Below, piece by piece: positions 44,772 through 53,402 of a stretch of 64,000 bases of DNA; the stretch's first letter is position 1, and the number at the start of each line of letters is the position of its first letter. This stretch comes from Halanaerobium saccharolyticum. Its GTDB lineage: Bacteria; Bacillota; Halanaerobiia; Halanaerobiales; Halanaerobiaceae. The notes beneath the pieces are model-generated. The model saw only the letters and a list, made by a program, of their open reading frames with translations. It searched no databases and was not told where the DNA came from. Location: NCBI RefSeq assembly GCF_003259895.1, contig NZ_QLME01000004.1, forward strand, positions 1 to 64,000, written 5' to 3'. Position numbers and translations under genes: made by a program.

Positions 44772-47355
44772 TGTCTTTAACCTCCACTCTACAAATTTCT
44801 CTGTAAGGACAGCGCTGACAGCGACTTTTATAAATCCGTTCATATTCTCCGGCCGCAAACAGCTGCAGACTAAGTTCTTTTAGCTCTGCACCCAGCTGGT
44901 CCTCTTTTCCGATTTTATGATAAGAGTGTTCAAAGTCTTCACCAAAAACATTATAAATTGCCTTCCGGCTTTCGGCAGGCAGCTGCTCCTCATAATTTTG
45001 GCGCAGCATTAGCGAATAAAAATCTAGCTGTTTAAAATCCCCACTCCCGGTTTTGAAATCAATAATAAAATATTGATTTTCACTTAATAACAGCAGATCA
45101 ATCCTACCGGAGAGATAAAAGTCTATCCTGCCAGCTTTAAAATACTTCTGCAGCTCTTTGTTCCACTGCGGCCATTCTACTAAAATATTACTGTAATCCT
45201 GCGGCAGATATTTTTGCAGCAGCCCGGCAAAGCGCATAAAAGAACAATCCAGACTTTTATATATTATTTGATAATAATAGTTTAAATAGTCCTGATCAAT
45301 TTTAAGCTCATTTGCTTTAATTGCCCTTGTAATAATCTTCTCTCGCACCGCTGCAGGAACTTGAGATGGCAATATTTTTTCTTTTCTGGCATAAACAATT
45401 AACTCTCCAAATATCTGATGAGTTAAAATTCCCAGGCTCAACAAAGAAAGATAGGGAGTTATTTTTAATTCAGTATTCAGCCGGATAAGATCTTCCAGAT
45501 AAAAACGATGATAACAGTCTTTTAAGTTTTTATACTTGTAATAACTGAAATTAAAGGAACTGCCAAAATCATCATTTGCAAGCTGCATTTCTTTATTAAA
45601 AGCAGCTGAGTTATTAACTTTAAGTTCTGGTTTTTTATTGAAATCAAATAAATTATTTAAAATTTCTTTTTCACTCAGATCTTTTAATCTAGATTCTTTA
45701 AACTTTAAACCGTATTTTAGAATAAGTTCTTCTAAGATAACTGCTGGTGAAATATTATGTTCTTCATTTTCGACAGTGAAGATCACTGCTTTATCTGCAC
45801 TAAAAAGGTGTCGCAAAAAATTATATTTTTTTAAAAGAAGTTTTTTATGCTTAAGCTGCAGGCCATTAACCTGAAGCTGTTTTTCACTTAAAAATAAGAG
45901 CCCATCTTTTTTAAGAGCAAATTCTTTTTGAATACAGTTGTTAAAAAGTAATTTTTGGTGCTGCTTCTGAGCTGTATTATCTAAACTTAGAAACTGAACT
46001 GCATCTTCATCTGCAGCAAGAGCCAGACTTTTAAATTTAAGGTGATTTAAAAACAATGCAAATAATCCGCCCCCCCTGTCAGAATAATAATCCTGCCAGC
46101 TGGTTACAATTCCCATTTCTTCAACACTCTGAAGTTCCAGTAAACTATCATTAAATCTTTCTACTATTTTCTGAGGCTGATCTTTTAGCAAAAAATCAAA
46201 CAAATTGCTTAATAATTCAATTAATCCAGCAGTATCTTTGATTTTTCTAATTTGCTGTAGAAAAAGTAATAATTGGCTTAAGGACGGAAGCTGCTGCTCA
46301 ATTAAATCCTGATCAAGATAATAATAATCATCTTCAATTAAATCCTTAATCTGAAGTAGGGAATTAGCATCCAGTTCAAGCCAGTTTCTAAATAATTTCT
46401 GCCCTGTTAAAGAATACAATTCTTTAAGATCGATTAAAATATTTGAAGCTTTTTTTCCCTGCTGATAAAGCTGATACAGACTTTCTAAAAAAATATAAGC
46501 TTCAGTTTCCTGCAAACTTTTATATCTGCCCAGATTAAGTTTCTGGCTCAAAATATGAGCTGTCTCAATTTCATCAGCAGGATCAATTATTTCAGTTTCT
46601 GCCTCATTTACACTTAACTCATTTAATATTGCAGCCAGACTCTTTAAAATAGAATTATTTTTTCGAATTTCAAATTTATTTTTATCAATTTCGGGCAGAG
46701 TTATTTTTTTGAGTTCTAAGCTATCTTCGTCAAAGTCTCCCCTTTTTAACTGTAAATGCAGTTTGACTTTAAAATTCTGACTCAATTCCTGCAGTAAATC
46801 TTTAAAATAAGGTGTGAAATCCAGGATATTAAAAAAATTAATGTTTTGGTAATCAGTTAAAAATTCCGTATTTAAATTCTTCTCTTCTTTCAGCAGTAGC
46901 TGATCTAGATATCCGAGTTCAGCTAATTTGTTTTGATATCTGGCTTTGATTTTGTTTAATCTCTGCACTCGTTCCTGCTGCCAATCTGCAAGTTCATTAA
47001 AACTTGACAGCCTGTAATTCTGCTTTAATTTAAAATAGTCAAAAAAGCGCTGAGAAAATTGATAGATATCCTGATAACTGTCCAGCCTGAGTTCTGACTT
47101 CTCTTTAGCAGTCAGGACTGAAAACAAAATTAAGGGTAACTTTTCTTCTTTAATTACAATCTGATCACTGCTAAAAAGCCGGTCTTTAAATTCCTTGACA
47201 GTTAAAAATAAACTCTGTTTCTGCAGCAGCTCCGGTTGATATACCCTGACTGCCTCTTTTAAGTCCTGATAATTTTTAAAAAGATAGATCTCAGCTTCCT
47301 GACCGATAATTTCTTTAAATAGATCCTGATCATACTCATAATATTTAAAGTCCAC
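44755..47355 (-). CDS. addB: AddB-type nuclease subunit (ATP-dependent deoxyribonuclease subunit B)
   Basis: An 866-residue partner of AddA, shorter than Bacillus AddB (about 1160). The helicase-like half is degenerate. The C-terminal PD-(D/E)XK nuclease shows FYLSGRIDLLLLSEN and FIIDFKTGSGDFKQL (near residues 760-790). The iron-sulfur staple has one Cys before the nuclease (KDCYHRFYLED) and three near the end (CQRCPYREIC), the four-Cys AddB pattern. It is first in the addB-addA pair, which overlap by 17 bases, and it follows the DUF368 gene by 16 bases. Confidence 0.85.
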   Translation of the reverse strand: MDFKYYEYDQDLFKEIIGQEAEIYLFKNYQDLKEAVRVYQPELLQKQSLFLTVKEFKDRLFSSDQIVIKEEKLPLILFSVLTAKEKSELRLDSYQDIYQFSQRFFDYFKLKQNYRLSSFNELADWQQERVQRLNKIKARYQNKLAELGYLDQLLLKEEKNLNTEFLTDYQNINFFNILDFTPYFKDLLQELSQNFKVKLHLQLKRGDFDEDSLELKKITLPEIDKNKFEIRKNNSILKSLAAILNELSVNEAETEIIDPADEIETAHILSQKLNLGRYKSLQETEAYIFLESLYQLYQQGKKASNILIDLKELYSLTGQKLFRNWLELDANSLLQIKDLIEDDYYYLDQDLIEQQLPSLSQLLLFLQQIRKIKDTAGLIELLSNLFDFLLKDQPQKIVERFNDSLLELQSVEEMGIVTSWQDYYSDRGGGLFALFLNHLKFKSLALAADEDAVQFLSLDNTAQKQHQKLLFNNCIQKEFALKKDGLLFLSEKQLQVNGLQLKHKKLLLKKYNFLRHLFSADKAVIFTVENEEHNISPAVILEELILKYGLKFKESRLKDLSEKEILNNLFDFNKKPELKVNNSAAFNKEMQLANDDFGSSFNFSYYKYKNLKDCYHRFYLEDLIRLNTELKITPYLSLLSLGILTHQIFGELIVYARKEKILPSQVPAAVREKIITRAIKANELKIDQDYLNYYYQIIYKSLDCSFMRFAGLLQKYLPQDYSNILVEWPQWNKELQKYFKAGRIDFYLSGRIDLLLLSENQYFIIDFKTGSGDFKQLDFYSLMLRQNYEEQLPAESRKAIYNVFGEDFEHSYHKIGKEDQLGAELKELSLQLFAAGEYERIYKSRCQRCPYREICRVEVKDNEKSY

Positions 47356-47371
47356 AATGATTCATCCTTAT

Positions 47372-48142
47372 TTAAGTATTTTTACCGATAATCTCTAAAA
47401 TTATTATCAAAATTGATCCTGCAGCAAAAGCTAGTAAACCTGTGATTTCAAGCTGAGCCGGGAAAACTGCTGCCGCTGAACCAAGAATTAGGCCTGTAAG
47501 AATTACCATAATCTTTGCCTGATGTTTTTTTAAGAGATAGGAAAAAAGCCAGGCAAATACCAAAAGGCCGGCTCCCATACCGAGGGCAAAAACAATTAAA
47601 GTTAAGATCTCTAAATTATTAACCGCTGCTAATATGGGATGATAAACTCCCATTAAAATTAACAGGGTTCCTCCACTGATTCCCGGTAAGATCATGGCAA
47701 TGCTGCCAAAGAAACCTGCTATAAAAAAGAGCATTAATCCCTGAGCATTAACAAAACCCAGCTGTATTTCACGGGAGAAAAACAGGGCCAGGGCGAAAGC
47801 TAAAACCATAAAAAGTAATTTGACAAAACTAATACTTCCTATTTTTTTATAAGTAGAATGAGCTGAAGTCACAACCAGACCAAACAAAAAATAATTGACC
47901 AGTAAAGGACTTCCGGCATAAAGATCTGTGATTACAGCTGAGCCAATAAAAACTCCCAGCACAGCTCCCAGTCCAATAAATGCAAGTTTCTTAATTTTAA
48001 TATCTTTAATCGCATTTATTAAAGTCTCATAAATATTTAAAACTAAGGCAATTGTTCCACCACTTACTCCCGGTAGAGTATTGGCCAGCCCAATTGGAAT
48101 CGATTTTAAAAATAAAGCTAAATATATATTTTTTCGTCGCAA
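47372..48142 (-). CDS. DUF368-family membrane transporter (PopT-like)
   Basis: A 256-residue, roughly eight-helix protein. The family repeat appears twice: IGLANTLPGVSGGTIALVL (17-35) and AMILPGISGGTLLILMGVY (about 148-166), indicating two inverted halves. DUF368 proteins have been linked to undecaprenyl-phosphate recycling across the membrane. The start is TTG at 48142 with AAAGGAAG about 7 bases upstream. It heads a row with addB and addA. Confidence 0.88.
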   Translation of the reverse strand: MRRKNIYLALFLKSIPIGLANTLPGVSGGTIALVLNIYETLINAIKDIKIKKLAFIGLGAVLGVFIGSAVITDLYAGSPLLVNYFLFGLVVTSAHSTYKKIGSISFVKLLFMVLAFALALFFSREIQLGFVNAQGLMLFFIAGFFGSIAMILPGISGGTLLILMGVYHPILAAVNNLEILTLIVFALGMGAGLLVFAWLFSYLLKKHQAKIMVILTGLILGSAAAVFPAQLEITGLLAFAAGSILIIILEIIGKNT

Positions 48143-48223
48143 ATAAATCTTCCTTTCTCTCTCTAATTTCTCTATATTATATATTCAAGATTAGCTCTTT
48201 TTTACCTTCTTTTTATTGCTGGC

Positions 48224-48691
48224 GAATATCCGAGAATTGATATCTTAGAACTTAGAGATGAGTTAAAAAAAGAAAAATCAAAAACTAATCGCAGCCGCAA
48301 TCAGGATAAGCAGTTTTTAGTTTTCCAGTTATGTTATCCAGAGAAGGAATTAGGGTTTAAAAGGGAGGGCAAATACTGGATCTATGATCAGCTTGATTTT
48401 GCTCTGGAAATTCCAGGCTCAGATCTTGCAGGCAATTATGGTAAAGTGAATGAAATCGAAATTGATGGTTTAAAAGCTTATATTATTGGAATTGAAGATA
48501 TTATTATTGATAGACTAAATTGATACAAGTTCTGGAAAGAGTATGCTGATCAGGAATGGATTGTTGGTATGATTTATTTAAATTATGAAGATATCGACTG
48601 GAATTATCTATATCAAAAAGCTGAGTCTGAAAAAACTTTAAACGAATTAGAAGAATTTAAAGAAATTGTAGATAAAAAAATAAAAAACTAG
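48224..48691 (+). pseudogene. Decayed nucleotidyltransferase-like gene (DUF6036/AbiEii-like)
   Basis: An open frame without a start codon reads EYPRIDILELRDELKKE and YDQLDFALEIPGSDL, then IEIDGLKAYIIGIEDIIIDRLN, a TGA at 48521-48523, and YKFWKEYADQEWIVGMIYL to a TAG at 48689. The IEDIIIDRLN...FW pattern resembles MNT/AbiEii-type nucleotidyltransferases used in toxin-antitoxin pairs. The N-terminal catalytic part is missing and the TGA interrupts the conserved helix, so it is dead. The family call is tentative. Confidence 0.65.
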
Positions 48692-48733
48692 GCTCAACAA
48701 CTGGATTTGCTGCCAGCAGTTGAGCTTTTTTGA
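48691..48733. terminator. Hairpin terminator, probably bidirectional
   Basis: GCTCAAC pairs with GTTGAGC, with inner CTGG/CCAG, followed by TTTTTT on the plus strand and preceded by an A-run. It would serve the minus-strand glyoxalase gene ending at 48774. Confidence 0.65.
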
Positions 48734-48773
48734 TAATCCATCTGTAAATTTAATTCAGGTTCCCGACCTGATA

Positions 48774-49157
48774 TTATCTCGCAATAACCTCTGTTCTATA
48801 GCCATCCGGATCTGTTATGAAATAATAGCCAGAAGAACCTTCGCTCAGACTTTTTAGATCTCCGACTTTATAACCGGCTTCTTTATGGCGCTGATATGAT
48901 TTTTGCAGATCGTCTACTTTAACTGCAATATGACTGTAGCCATTACCAATTGTGTATGGTTCTTCTCGATCATAGTTATAAGTTAACTCCAGCTCAAAAT
49001 TCTCATTCTGATCTGTCAAATAAACTAAAGTAAACTCAGCTTCTGGAAAATCCTTGCGATTACTTTCTTTTAAATTTAAAGCATCTTCGTAAAATTCGAC
49101 TGACTTTTCTAGATCCATTACCCGAATACAGGAATGAACAAAATCATAGTTTTGCAT
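48774..49157 (-). CDS. gloA: Glyoxalase I (lactoylglutathione lyase)
   Basis: A 127-residue metalloenzyme isomerising the thiol-hemithioacetal of methylglyoxal. Metal ligands align with E. coli GlxI: H8, E57 (FELELTYNY), H76 (YSHIAVKV) and E123 (YRTEVIAR). Length is that of the Ni/Co-type bacterial enzyme. It matches functionally with the methylglyoxal synthase domain at 32671-33651. It is a single-gene unit flanked by terminators. The thiol cofactor used by this organism is unknown. Confidence 0.92.
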   Translation of the reverse strand: MQNYDFVHSCIRVMDLEKSVEFYEDALNLKESNRKDFPEAEFTLVYLTDQNENFELELTYNYDREEPYTIGNGYSHIAVKVDDLQKSYQRHKEAGYKVGDLKSLSEGSSGYYFITDPDGYRTEVIAR

Positions 49158-49234
49158 TTATTATCACCGCTCCTTTAATTTTAATAATATTTATTCTGAT
49201 ATTAATTATAAAGATTTGTCAGTTGAATTGCAAA

Positions 49235-49268
49235 TAAAAAACTCCCCGGCTTATGAAAAGGAGGAGTC
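49235..49268 (-). terminator. Terminator of the VTT-family gene
   Basis: On the minus strand ACTCCTCC pairs with GGGGAGT, with one mismatch, and TTTTTTATTT follows. It lies 23 bases past the stop at 49291. Confidence 0.75.
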
Positions 49269-49290
49269 TCTTAACTTAAACAATATTTAA

Positions 49291-49992
49291 TTAATCTTCT
49301 TCTAAAACATCTCCATGTTTTTTCTTTAAATATTTAGGAATTAAAGAAATTGCAAATAAAGATACACCGGCAACTGCTAGATAAGCAATAATCTTAGTTG
49401 GACTACCACCCGCTGATACTGCGCCACCTGCAAAGGAAAATGCAAAACATCCGGGCAGCATAAAAATAAAAGTAGTTAATGCATAAACAGGTAATTTAAT
49501 AGCGGTCATAGCGTAAACATAGTTCTGGGCATTATATGGAAAAACTGGAACAAGTCTGGTTAACATTACAAAACGCCAGCCTTCCTTTTTTACCCCCTCA
49601 TCAATCTTTTTTAATTTAGGATTTTTTTCGACCAATCCTTTAACCAAATCTCTTGCCACATACTTACCAGCTAAAAATGCAGCTACTGCACCAATTGTAG
49701 ACCCCAGAGCAGTATAAAAAGTACCAAGCAGAGGTCCAAATAAAATACCCCCAACGATACCTAAAGCTGCTCCAGGTAAGAAAAACACCGCAGATGCTAT
49801 CCATAAAAAAATAAATACTACAGGTCCCCAAAAACCTAAATCATCAATTGCTTCTTTTAAGAGCTGTGGGCTCTGTAAATATTTCATATATCCCAATTGT
49901 CTTACTGCAATTACTACAGCCACAATTACTGCAACAAAAATAATAATCTTCAGCCAGTTACTTTTTTTAGCGGCTGCTGCTTCACTTGCCAT
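49291..49992 (-). CDS. VTT/SNARE-associated family membrane protein (TVP38/TMEM64-like)
   Basis: A 233-residue membrane protein with a helix at about 15-33 and the VTT domain at about 60-185. Motifs are FFLPGAALGIVGGILFGPLLGTFYTALGSTIGAVAAFLAGKYV and RLVPVFPYNAQNYVYAMT, the second being the conserved re-entrant region. Members of the wider DedA/VTT superfamily move lipids across membranes. The C-terminus is Lys/Glu-rich. It is monocistronic and divergent from the glutathione peroxidase gene. Confidence 0.88.
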   Translation of the reverse strand: MASEAAAAKKSNWLKIIIFVAVIVAVVIAVRQLGYMKYLQSPQLLKEAIDDLGFWGPVVFIFLWIASAVFFLPGAALGIVGGILFGPLLGTFYTALGSTIGAVAAFLAGKYVARDLVKGLVEKNPKLKKIDEGVKKEGWRFVMLTRLVPVFPYNAQNYVYAMTAIKLPVYALTTFIFMLPGCFAFSFAGGAVSAGGSPTKIIAYLAVAGVSLFAISLIPKYLKKKHGDVLEED

Positions 49993-50348
49993 AAATAATT
50001 CCTCCTTAAATTTTTATAATTCCACAATATAATAATATTTTCACAAACTGATTACAGTTACAATTATATACTGCTTTCAGGATTTTGTCTTTATATACAT
50101 AAGCTAAGTTTTATAATTATTTTTGTTGACAGCATACAATCCTTATCAAATCACTTTAATATAAAAATTTCTGTCTAAAAAGGCGAGATTTAAATTATTG
50201 TTTTTCACTTAAACAAATTTACTAATCCATTTAATTTAAATAAAATTATAATAAATTAGTTGCGAGCTTTCAACTTGACAAAAATACTAGACTATGTTAT
50301 ATTATATTGTATCAAATTAAATTGTGCAAAATACAAGGAGGAATATTA
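49993..50348. other. Divergent intergenic region
   Basis: 356 AT-rich bases between the VTT-family gene and the glutathione peroxidase gene. It holds the peroxidase promoter (50275-50303). I see no other gene or strong structure. Confidence 0.55.
50275..50303 (+). promoter_or_regulatory. Promoter of the glutathione peroxidase gene
   Basis: Perfect TTGACA (50275-50280), 17-base spacer, TATATT (50298-50303), about 45 bases upstream of the start at 50349. Confidence 0.75.
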
Positions 50349-50894
50349 ATGAGTATTTATGATTTTAAGGCAAAATTAAATAATAATGAAGAAAAATCTC
50401 TATCTGATTTTAAAAACAAGGTTCTGCTGATTGTCAACACAGCCAGTAAATGTGGTTTTACTCCTCAATATGAAGGTTTAGAAAAACTGTATCAAAAATA
50501 TAAAGATGATGGATTAGTTATCCTGGGATTTCCCTGCAATCAATTTTTAGAACAGGATCCGGGTAGTAATGATGAAATAAGAGAATTCTGTAAGATTAAT
50601 TATGGAGTAAGTTTCCCTCTTTTTGCAAAAATAGATGTTAATGGCGAAAACTCGCATCCTTTATTTACATATTTAAAAGAAAATGGTCCTGATCATGGTT
50701 TTGAAGATAATAAAAAAATGTCATCTAAGTTGAAAGAAATTTTAGTTGAACATTATCCTTCTTATTTAGAAAATAGTGAAATACGATGGAATTTCACTAA
50801 ATTCTTAGTTGATAGAGATGGCAAAATTGTAGAAAGATTTGAGCCTACAGTTGAACCAGAAGAAATGGAATCAGAAATCAAGTCTTTATTATAA
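50349..50894 (+). CDS. Glutathione peroxidase-family thiol peroxidase (Cys type)
   Basis: A 181-residue peroxidase reducing H2O2 and organic peroxides, in most bacteria with thioredoxin. The catalytic residue is Cys35 in [12 protein letters not shown], encoded TGT and not a Sec codon. GFPCNQF and [13 protein letters not shown] complete the active site. ATG at 50349 is preferred over an in-frame upstream ATG at 50307 because AAGGAGG is 8 bases before it and the conserved fold begins there. The role is oxidative defence in an anaerobe. It is a single-gene unit with a strong promoter. Confidence 0.93.
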   Translation: MSIYDFKAKLNNNEEKSLSDFKNKVLLIVNTASKCGFTPQYEGLEKLYQKYKDDGLVILGFPCNQFLEQDPGSNDEIREFCKINYGVSFPLFAKIDVNGENSHPLFTYLKENGPDHGFEDNKKMSSKLKEILVEHYPSYLENSEIRWNFTKFLVDRDGKIVERFEPTVEPEEMESEIKSLL

Positions 50895-50936
50895 ATTAAA
50901 TCCAGTTATTAAAAAATAACTCAATAAGATATAAAT

Positions 50937-50975
50937 TGGCTCCTTTTTAAGTGCAAACAACTTAAAAAGGAGCCA
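50937..50975. terminator. 15-pair hairpin between convergent genes
   Basis: TGGCTCCTTTTTAAG and its exact reverse complement flank a nine-base loop between the peroxidase gene and pyrE. No T-run follows on either strand, but internal T5/A5 tracts lie in the stem. It probably ends transcription from both sides. Confidence 0.6.
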
Positions 50976-50988
50976 TATAAATTTAAAA

Positions 50989-51570
50989 TTATTTTTCTTT
51001 ACTTCCTGGACGGGTAATTGGCATACCTTGCTGACATAATTCACATTGACCTGCTTTATAGGATTTAATATCGACCGGCAGCAGTGGTTTAAAATCATAA
51101 TTGAACCCAACTTCTCCATTACTGCGATCAACTATTGAGCTTAATCCAACTATTTCTACATCCAGCTCTTCTAGAACTGCCAGTACTTCTTTAACTGAGC
51201 CACCTGTTGTCACAACATCTTCTACAACCAGCACTTTTTCGCCAACTTCCAATTCAAAACCACGTCTGATCTTCATTTCACCACTTTTGCGTTCACTGAA
51301 GATTGAACGGACTCCAAGTTCTTCGGCCACCGCATAGGATAAGACAACTCCTCCCAGAGCCGGACCAATAACTACATCTATTTCTTCATCGGTCCATTTT
51401 TTTGCAATCTCAGCCGCCAGAGTTGAAGCATGTTCTGGATACTGCAAAACTTTTGCACACTGCATATAAATATCCGCATGTCGACCTGAGCTTAAAACAA
51501 AATGTCCTTCCTGAATTACATTCGTCTCTACTAATAATTCTCTAATTTTCTCTTTTGTCATCTCATCCAC
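50989..51570 (-). CDS. pyrE: Orotate phosphoribosyltransferase
   Basis: A 193-residue enzyme joining orotate and PRPP to make OMP. The PRPP-binding motif is VLVVEDVVTTGGSVKEVL (about 112-129). The N-terminal GHFVLSSGRHADIYMQCAKV and the IGPALGGVVLSYAVA block are present. The C-terminus carries CELCQQG, found in clostridial-type PyrE. It is the last gene of the pyrimidine operon, 15 bases after pyrD. The gene order ends D-E as in Bacillus without the F in between. Confidence 0.95.
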   Translation of the reverse strand: MDEMTKEKIRELLVETNVIQEGHFVLSSGRHADIYMQCAKVLQYPEHASTLAAEIAKKWTDEEIDVVIGPALGGVVLSYAVAEELGVRSIFSERKSGEMKIRRGFELEVGEKVLVVEDVVTTGGSVKEVLAVLEELDVEIVGLSSIVDRSNGEVGFNYDFKPLLPVDIKSYKAGQCELCQQGMPITRPGSKEK

Positions 51571-51585
51571 TCCTGTTTAATAAAT

Positions 51586-52569
51586 TTAATGAGCTGCTCC
51601 AATAATTGAACTCAAATTCGTAATTTGATGTTTAAGCATGTATTCTTTAATTTCACCGATAATTCTTGGCCCGGCTGTAGGATCAATCATATTGACTGTT
51701 CCAATTCCAACTGTTGTTGCTCCAGCCAGCATAAATTCAATCACATCACTGCCGCTGCGAACTCCTCCCAACCCTAAAATTGGGATATTAAGTTTTTTAT
51801 AACTCTGATAGACCATCCTTACTGCTACCGGTCGGACTGCTGGCCCGGAAAGACCACCAAAAGTATTAGCAAGCAGAGGCTTTTGCTGGTCAATGTCAAT
51901 TTTCATTGCCGAAAGAGTATTAATCATGGCCACTGCATCTGCTCCTGCATTTTCTGCAGCCAGAGCAGTTTCAGTAATATCAGTAATATTCGGAGTCAGT
52001 TTAACTATAATGTAACCAGAATAAATTTCTCTAACTTTTTTTGTGATCTGATAAACCTTTTCTGGAGCGGTACCAAAAATCATGCCACCACCTTTAATAT
52101 TGGGACAGGATAAATTAATTTCAATCCCGGCAAGTTCTTTTCTTCCTTCTAATTTTTCTGCCAGAGTTATAAAATCCTTCTGACTGTAGCCAGAAATATT
52201 AGCTAAAATTGGCAGACTATAATTTTTAGTTTCCGGCAAAATATCTTTAATAAAGCTATCTACACCTGGATTTTCTAAACCAATAGAATTAATAATTCCA
52301 GCTGCAGTCTCTGCTATTCGCGGTGTTTTGTTCCCAGTCTGGGGCTTAACTGTAATCCCTTTAGTTGTAAATGCTCCCAGCTGATTTATATCAAAAAAAT
52401 CAGCCAGTTCTTTCCCATTTCCACAGGTTCCTGAAGCAGTAATCAGAGGATTTTTCAATTTCAAATTATTCTGCTGCTGATGCTGTTGTGAGTTCATTAC
52501 TACTGATAAATTCAAGTTAGATTCAGTTAATTCATCGTTTATACTATCTACCTCTTCTTTAAGCACCAA
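51586..52569 (-). CDS. pyrD: Dihydroorotate dehydrogenase, class 1B catalytic subunit
   Basis: A 327-residue FMN enzyme oxidising dihydroorotate, working with PyrK and NAD+. Motifs are NPLITASGTCGNGKE, INSIGLENPGVDSF, the catalytic Cys in INLSCPNIKGGG, and GLGGVRSGSDVIEFMLAGA. The N-terminus is unusual: about 20 extra residues before NLSV, and a Gln/His-rich insertion (MNSQQHQQQNN) before LKLKNP. The start is TTG (52569) or the adjacent GTG (52566), both served by GGGAGG. It overlaps the end of pyrK by 11 bases. Confidence 0.93.
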   Translation of the reverse strand: MVLKEEVDSINDELTESNLNLSVVMNSQQHQQQNNLKLKNPLITASGTCGNGKELADFFDINQLGAFTTKGITVKPQTGNKTPRIAETAAGIINSIGLENPGVDSFIKDILPETKNYSLPILANISGYSQKDFITLAEKLEGRKELAGIEINLSCPNIKGGGMIFGTAPEKVYQITKKVREIYSGYIIVKLTPNITDITETALAAENAGADAVAMINTLSAMKIDIDQQKPLLANTFGGLSGPAVRPVAVRMVYQSYKKLNIPILGLGGVRSGSDVIEFMLAGATTVGIGTVNMIDPTAGPRIIGEIKEYMLKHQITNLSSIIGAAH

Positions 52570-53335
52570 GAATTACCTCCCCCAATCCAAAGACTGGACC
52601 TTCCACACAGGCTCTTTTATTTTTCTGATCCTGAGCACGAGATTCACAGCTGCAGGATAAACAGACTCCAATTCCACAGCCCATCCTCTTTTCAACCGAA
52701 AGTTCCCCACCAATATTATTTTTCAGGGCTTCCTTTTCAACTGCTGCCAGCATTTTTTCTGGGCCACAGGTATAAATATAATCTGGAGTATTTTTTTCAA
52801 GATAATTTAGCCATAATACAAGAGCTGAGCCCTTGATCTCCAGTTTTTCTTCCATTGCTGCCAGATGACATTCTACACCGAGTCCTTTAAACTTTTCTTC
52901 AAAAAATTCCAATTCTGCTTTATTTGCAGCTCCCAGGTATAGTGTCTGCCTGCTGCTTTTTAACTTCTTGGCAAGGTAATATAAAGGAGCAATTCCCATT
53001 CCTCCACCGATCAAATGAATATTTCCACCTGACTTATTTAAAGAAAAAGGAGTTCCCAGAGGGCCTAATACATCAAGCTCAGTACCATTATCTAAATTTG
53101 AAAGGATTTTTGTTCCTTTCCCAATTACTCTGTAAATAAATTCTATCTTTTTTTCTGCTGCATCAAAATCAAAAATACTAAATGGTCTTCTCAAAAGCGG
53201 ATCCTCACTACCATCCTGGCTGACTTTGATATTAAAAAAATGTCCTGGCTCTGGATTTTGAGGCAGCTGATCATAATTTAAAACAAGCTGAAAAATTCCA
53301 GGTCCAACCTCTCTATTAGCAATTATTTTAAACAT
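52559..53335 (-). CDS. pyrK: Dihydroorotate dehydrogenase electron-transfer subunit
   Basis: A 258-residue FAD/[2Fe-2S] protein passing electrons from PyrD to NAD+. The FAD motif is RRPFSIFDFD (about 50-59), the NAD region LIGGGMGIAPLYYLAKKL, and the [2Fe-2S] ligands lie in MGCGIGVCLSCSC with a fourth Cys in RACVEGPVF. AAAGGAGG precedes the start. A GGTACC-core palindrome separates it from pyrF upstream. Confidence 0.95.
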   Translation of the reverse strand: MFKIIANREVGPGIFQLVLNYDQLPQNPEPGHFFNIKVSQDGSEDPLLRRPFSIFDFDAAEKKIEFIYRVIGKGTKILSNLDNGTELDVLGPLGTPFSLNKSGGNIHLIGGGMGIAPLYYLAKKLKSSRQTLYLGAANKAELEFFEEKFKGLGVECHLAAMEEKLEIKGSALVLWLNYLEKNTPDYIYTCGPEKMLAAVEKEALKNNIGGELSVEKRMGCGIGVCLSCSCESRAQDQKNKRACVEGPVFGLGEVILGA

Positions 53336-53351
53336 AAAAATCCTCCTTTAG

Positions 53352-53394
53352 TGGTACCGGGTACCTGGGAATTATTCCCAGGTACCCGGTACCA
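53352..53394. repeat. GGTACC-core inverted repeat, copy 2
   Basis: A perfect 21-base inverted repeat with a single central base. Each arm contains TGGTACCGGGTACCTGGGA. It lies 8 bases after the pyrF stop and just before the pyrK ribosome-binding site, inside the operon, so it cannot be a full terminator. Confidence 0.85.
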
Positions 53395-53402
53395 GAACAC
53401 CA

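Noticed and set aside
48521-48523. TGA inside the nucleotidyltransferase-like frame as a selenocysteine codon, since mnmH shows selenium use
   Set aside because: The frame lacks a start and its N-terminal domain, the family is not known to use Sec, and no SECIS-like hairpin follows. A nonsense mutation is simpler.
50349-50894. Glutathione peroxidase as a selenoprotein
   Set aside because: The catalytic codon is TGT (Cys35), and the frame has no internal TGA.
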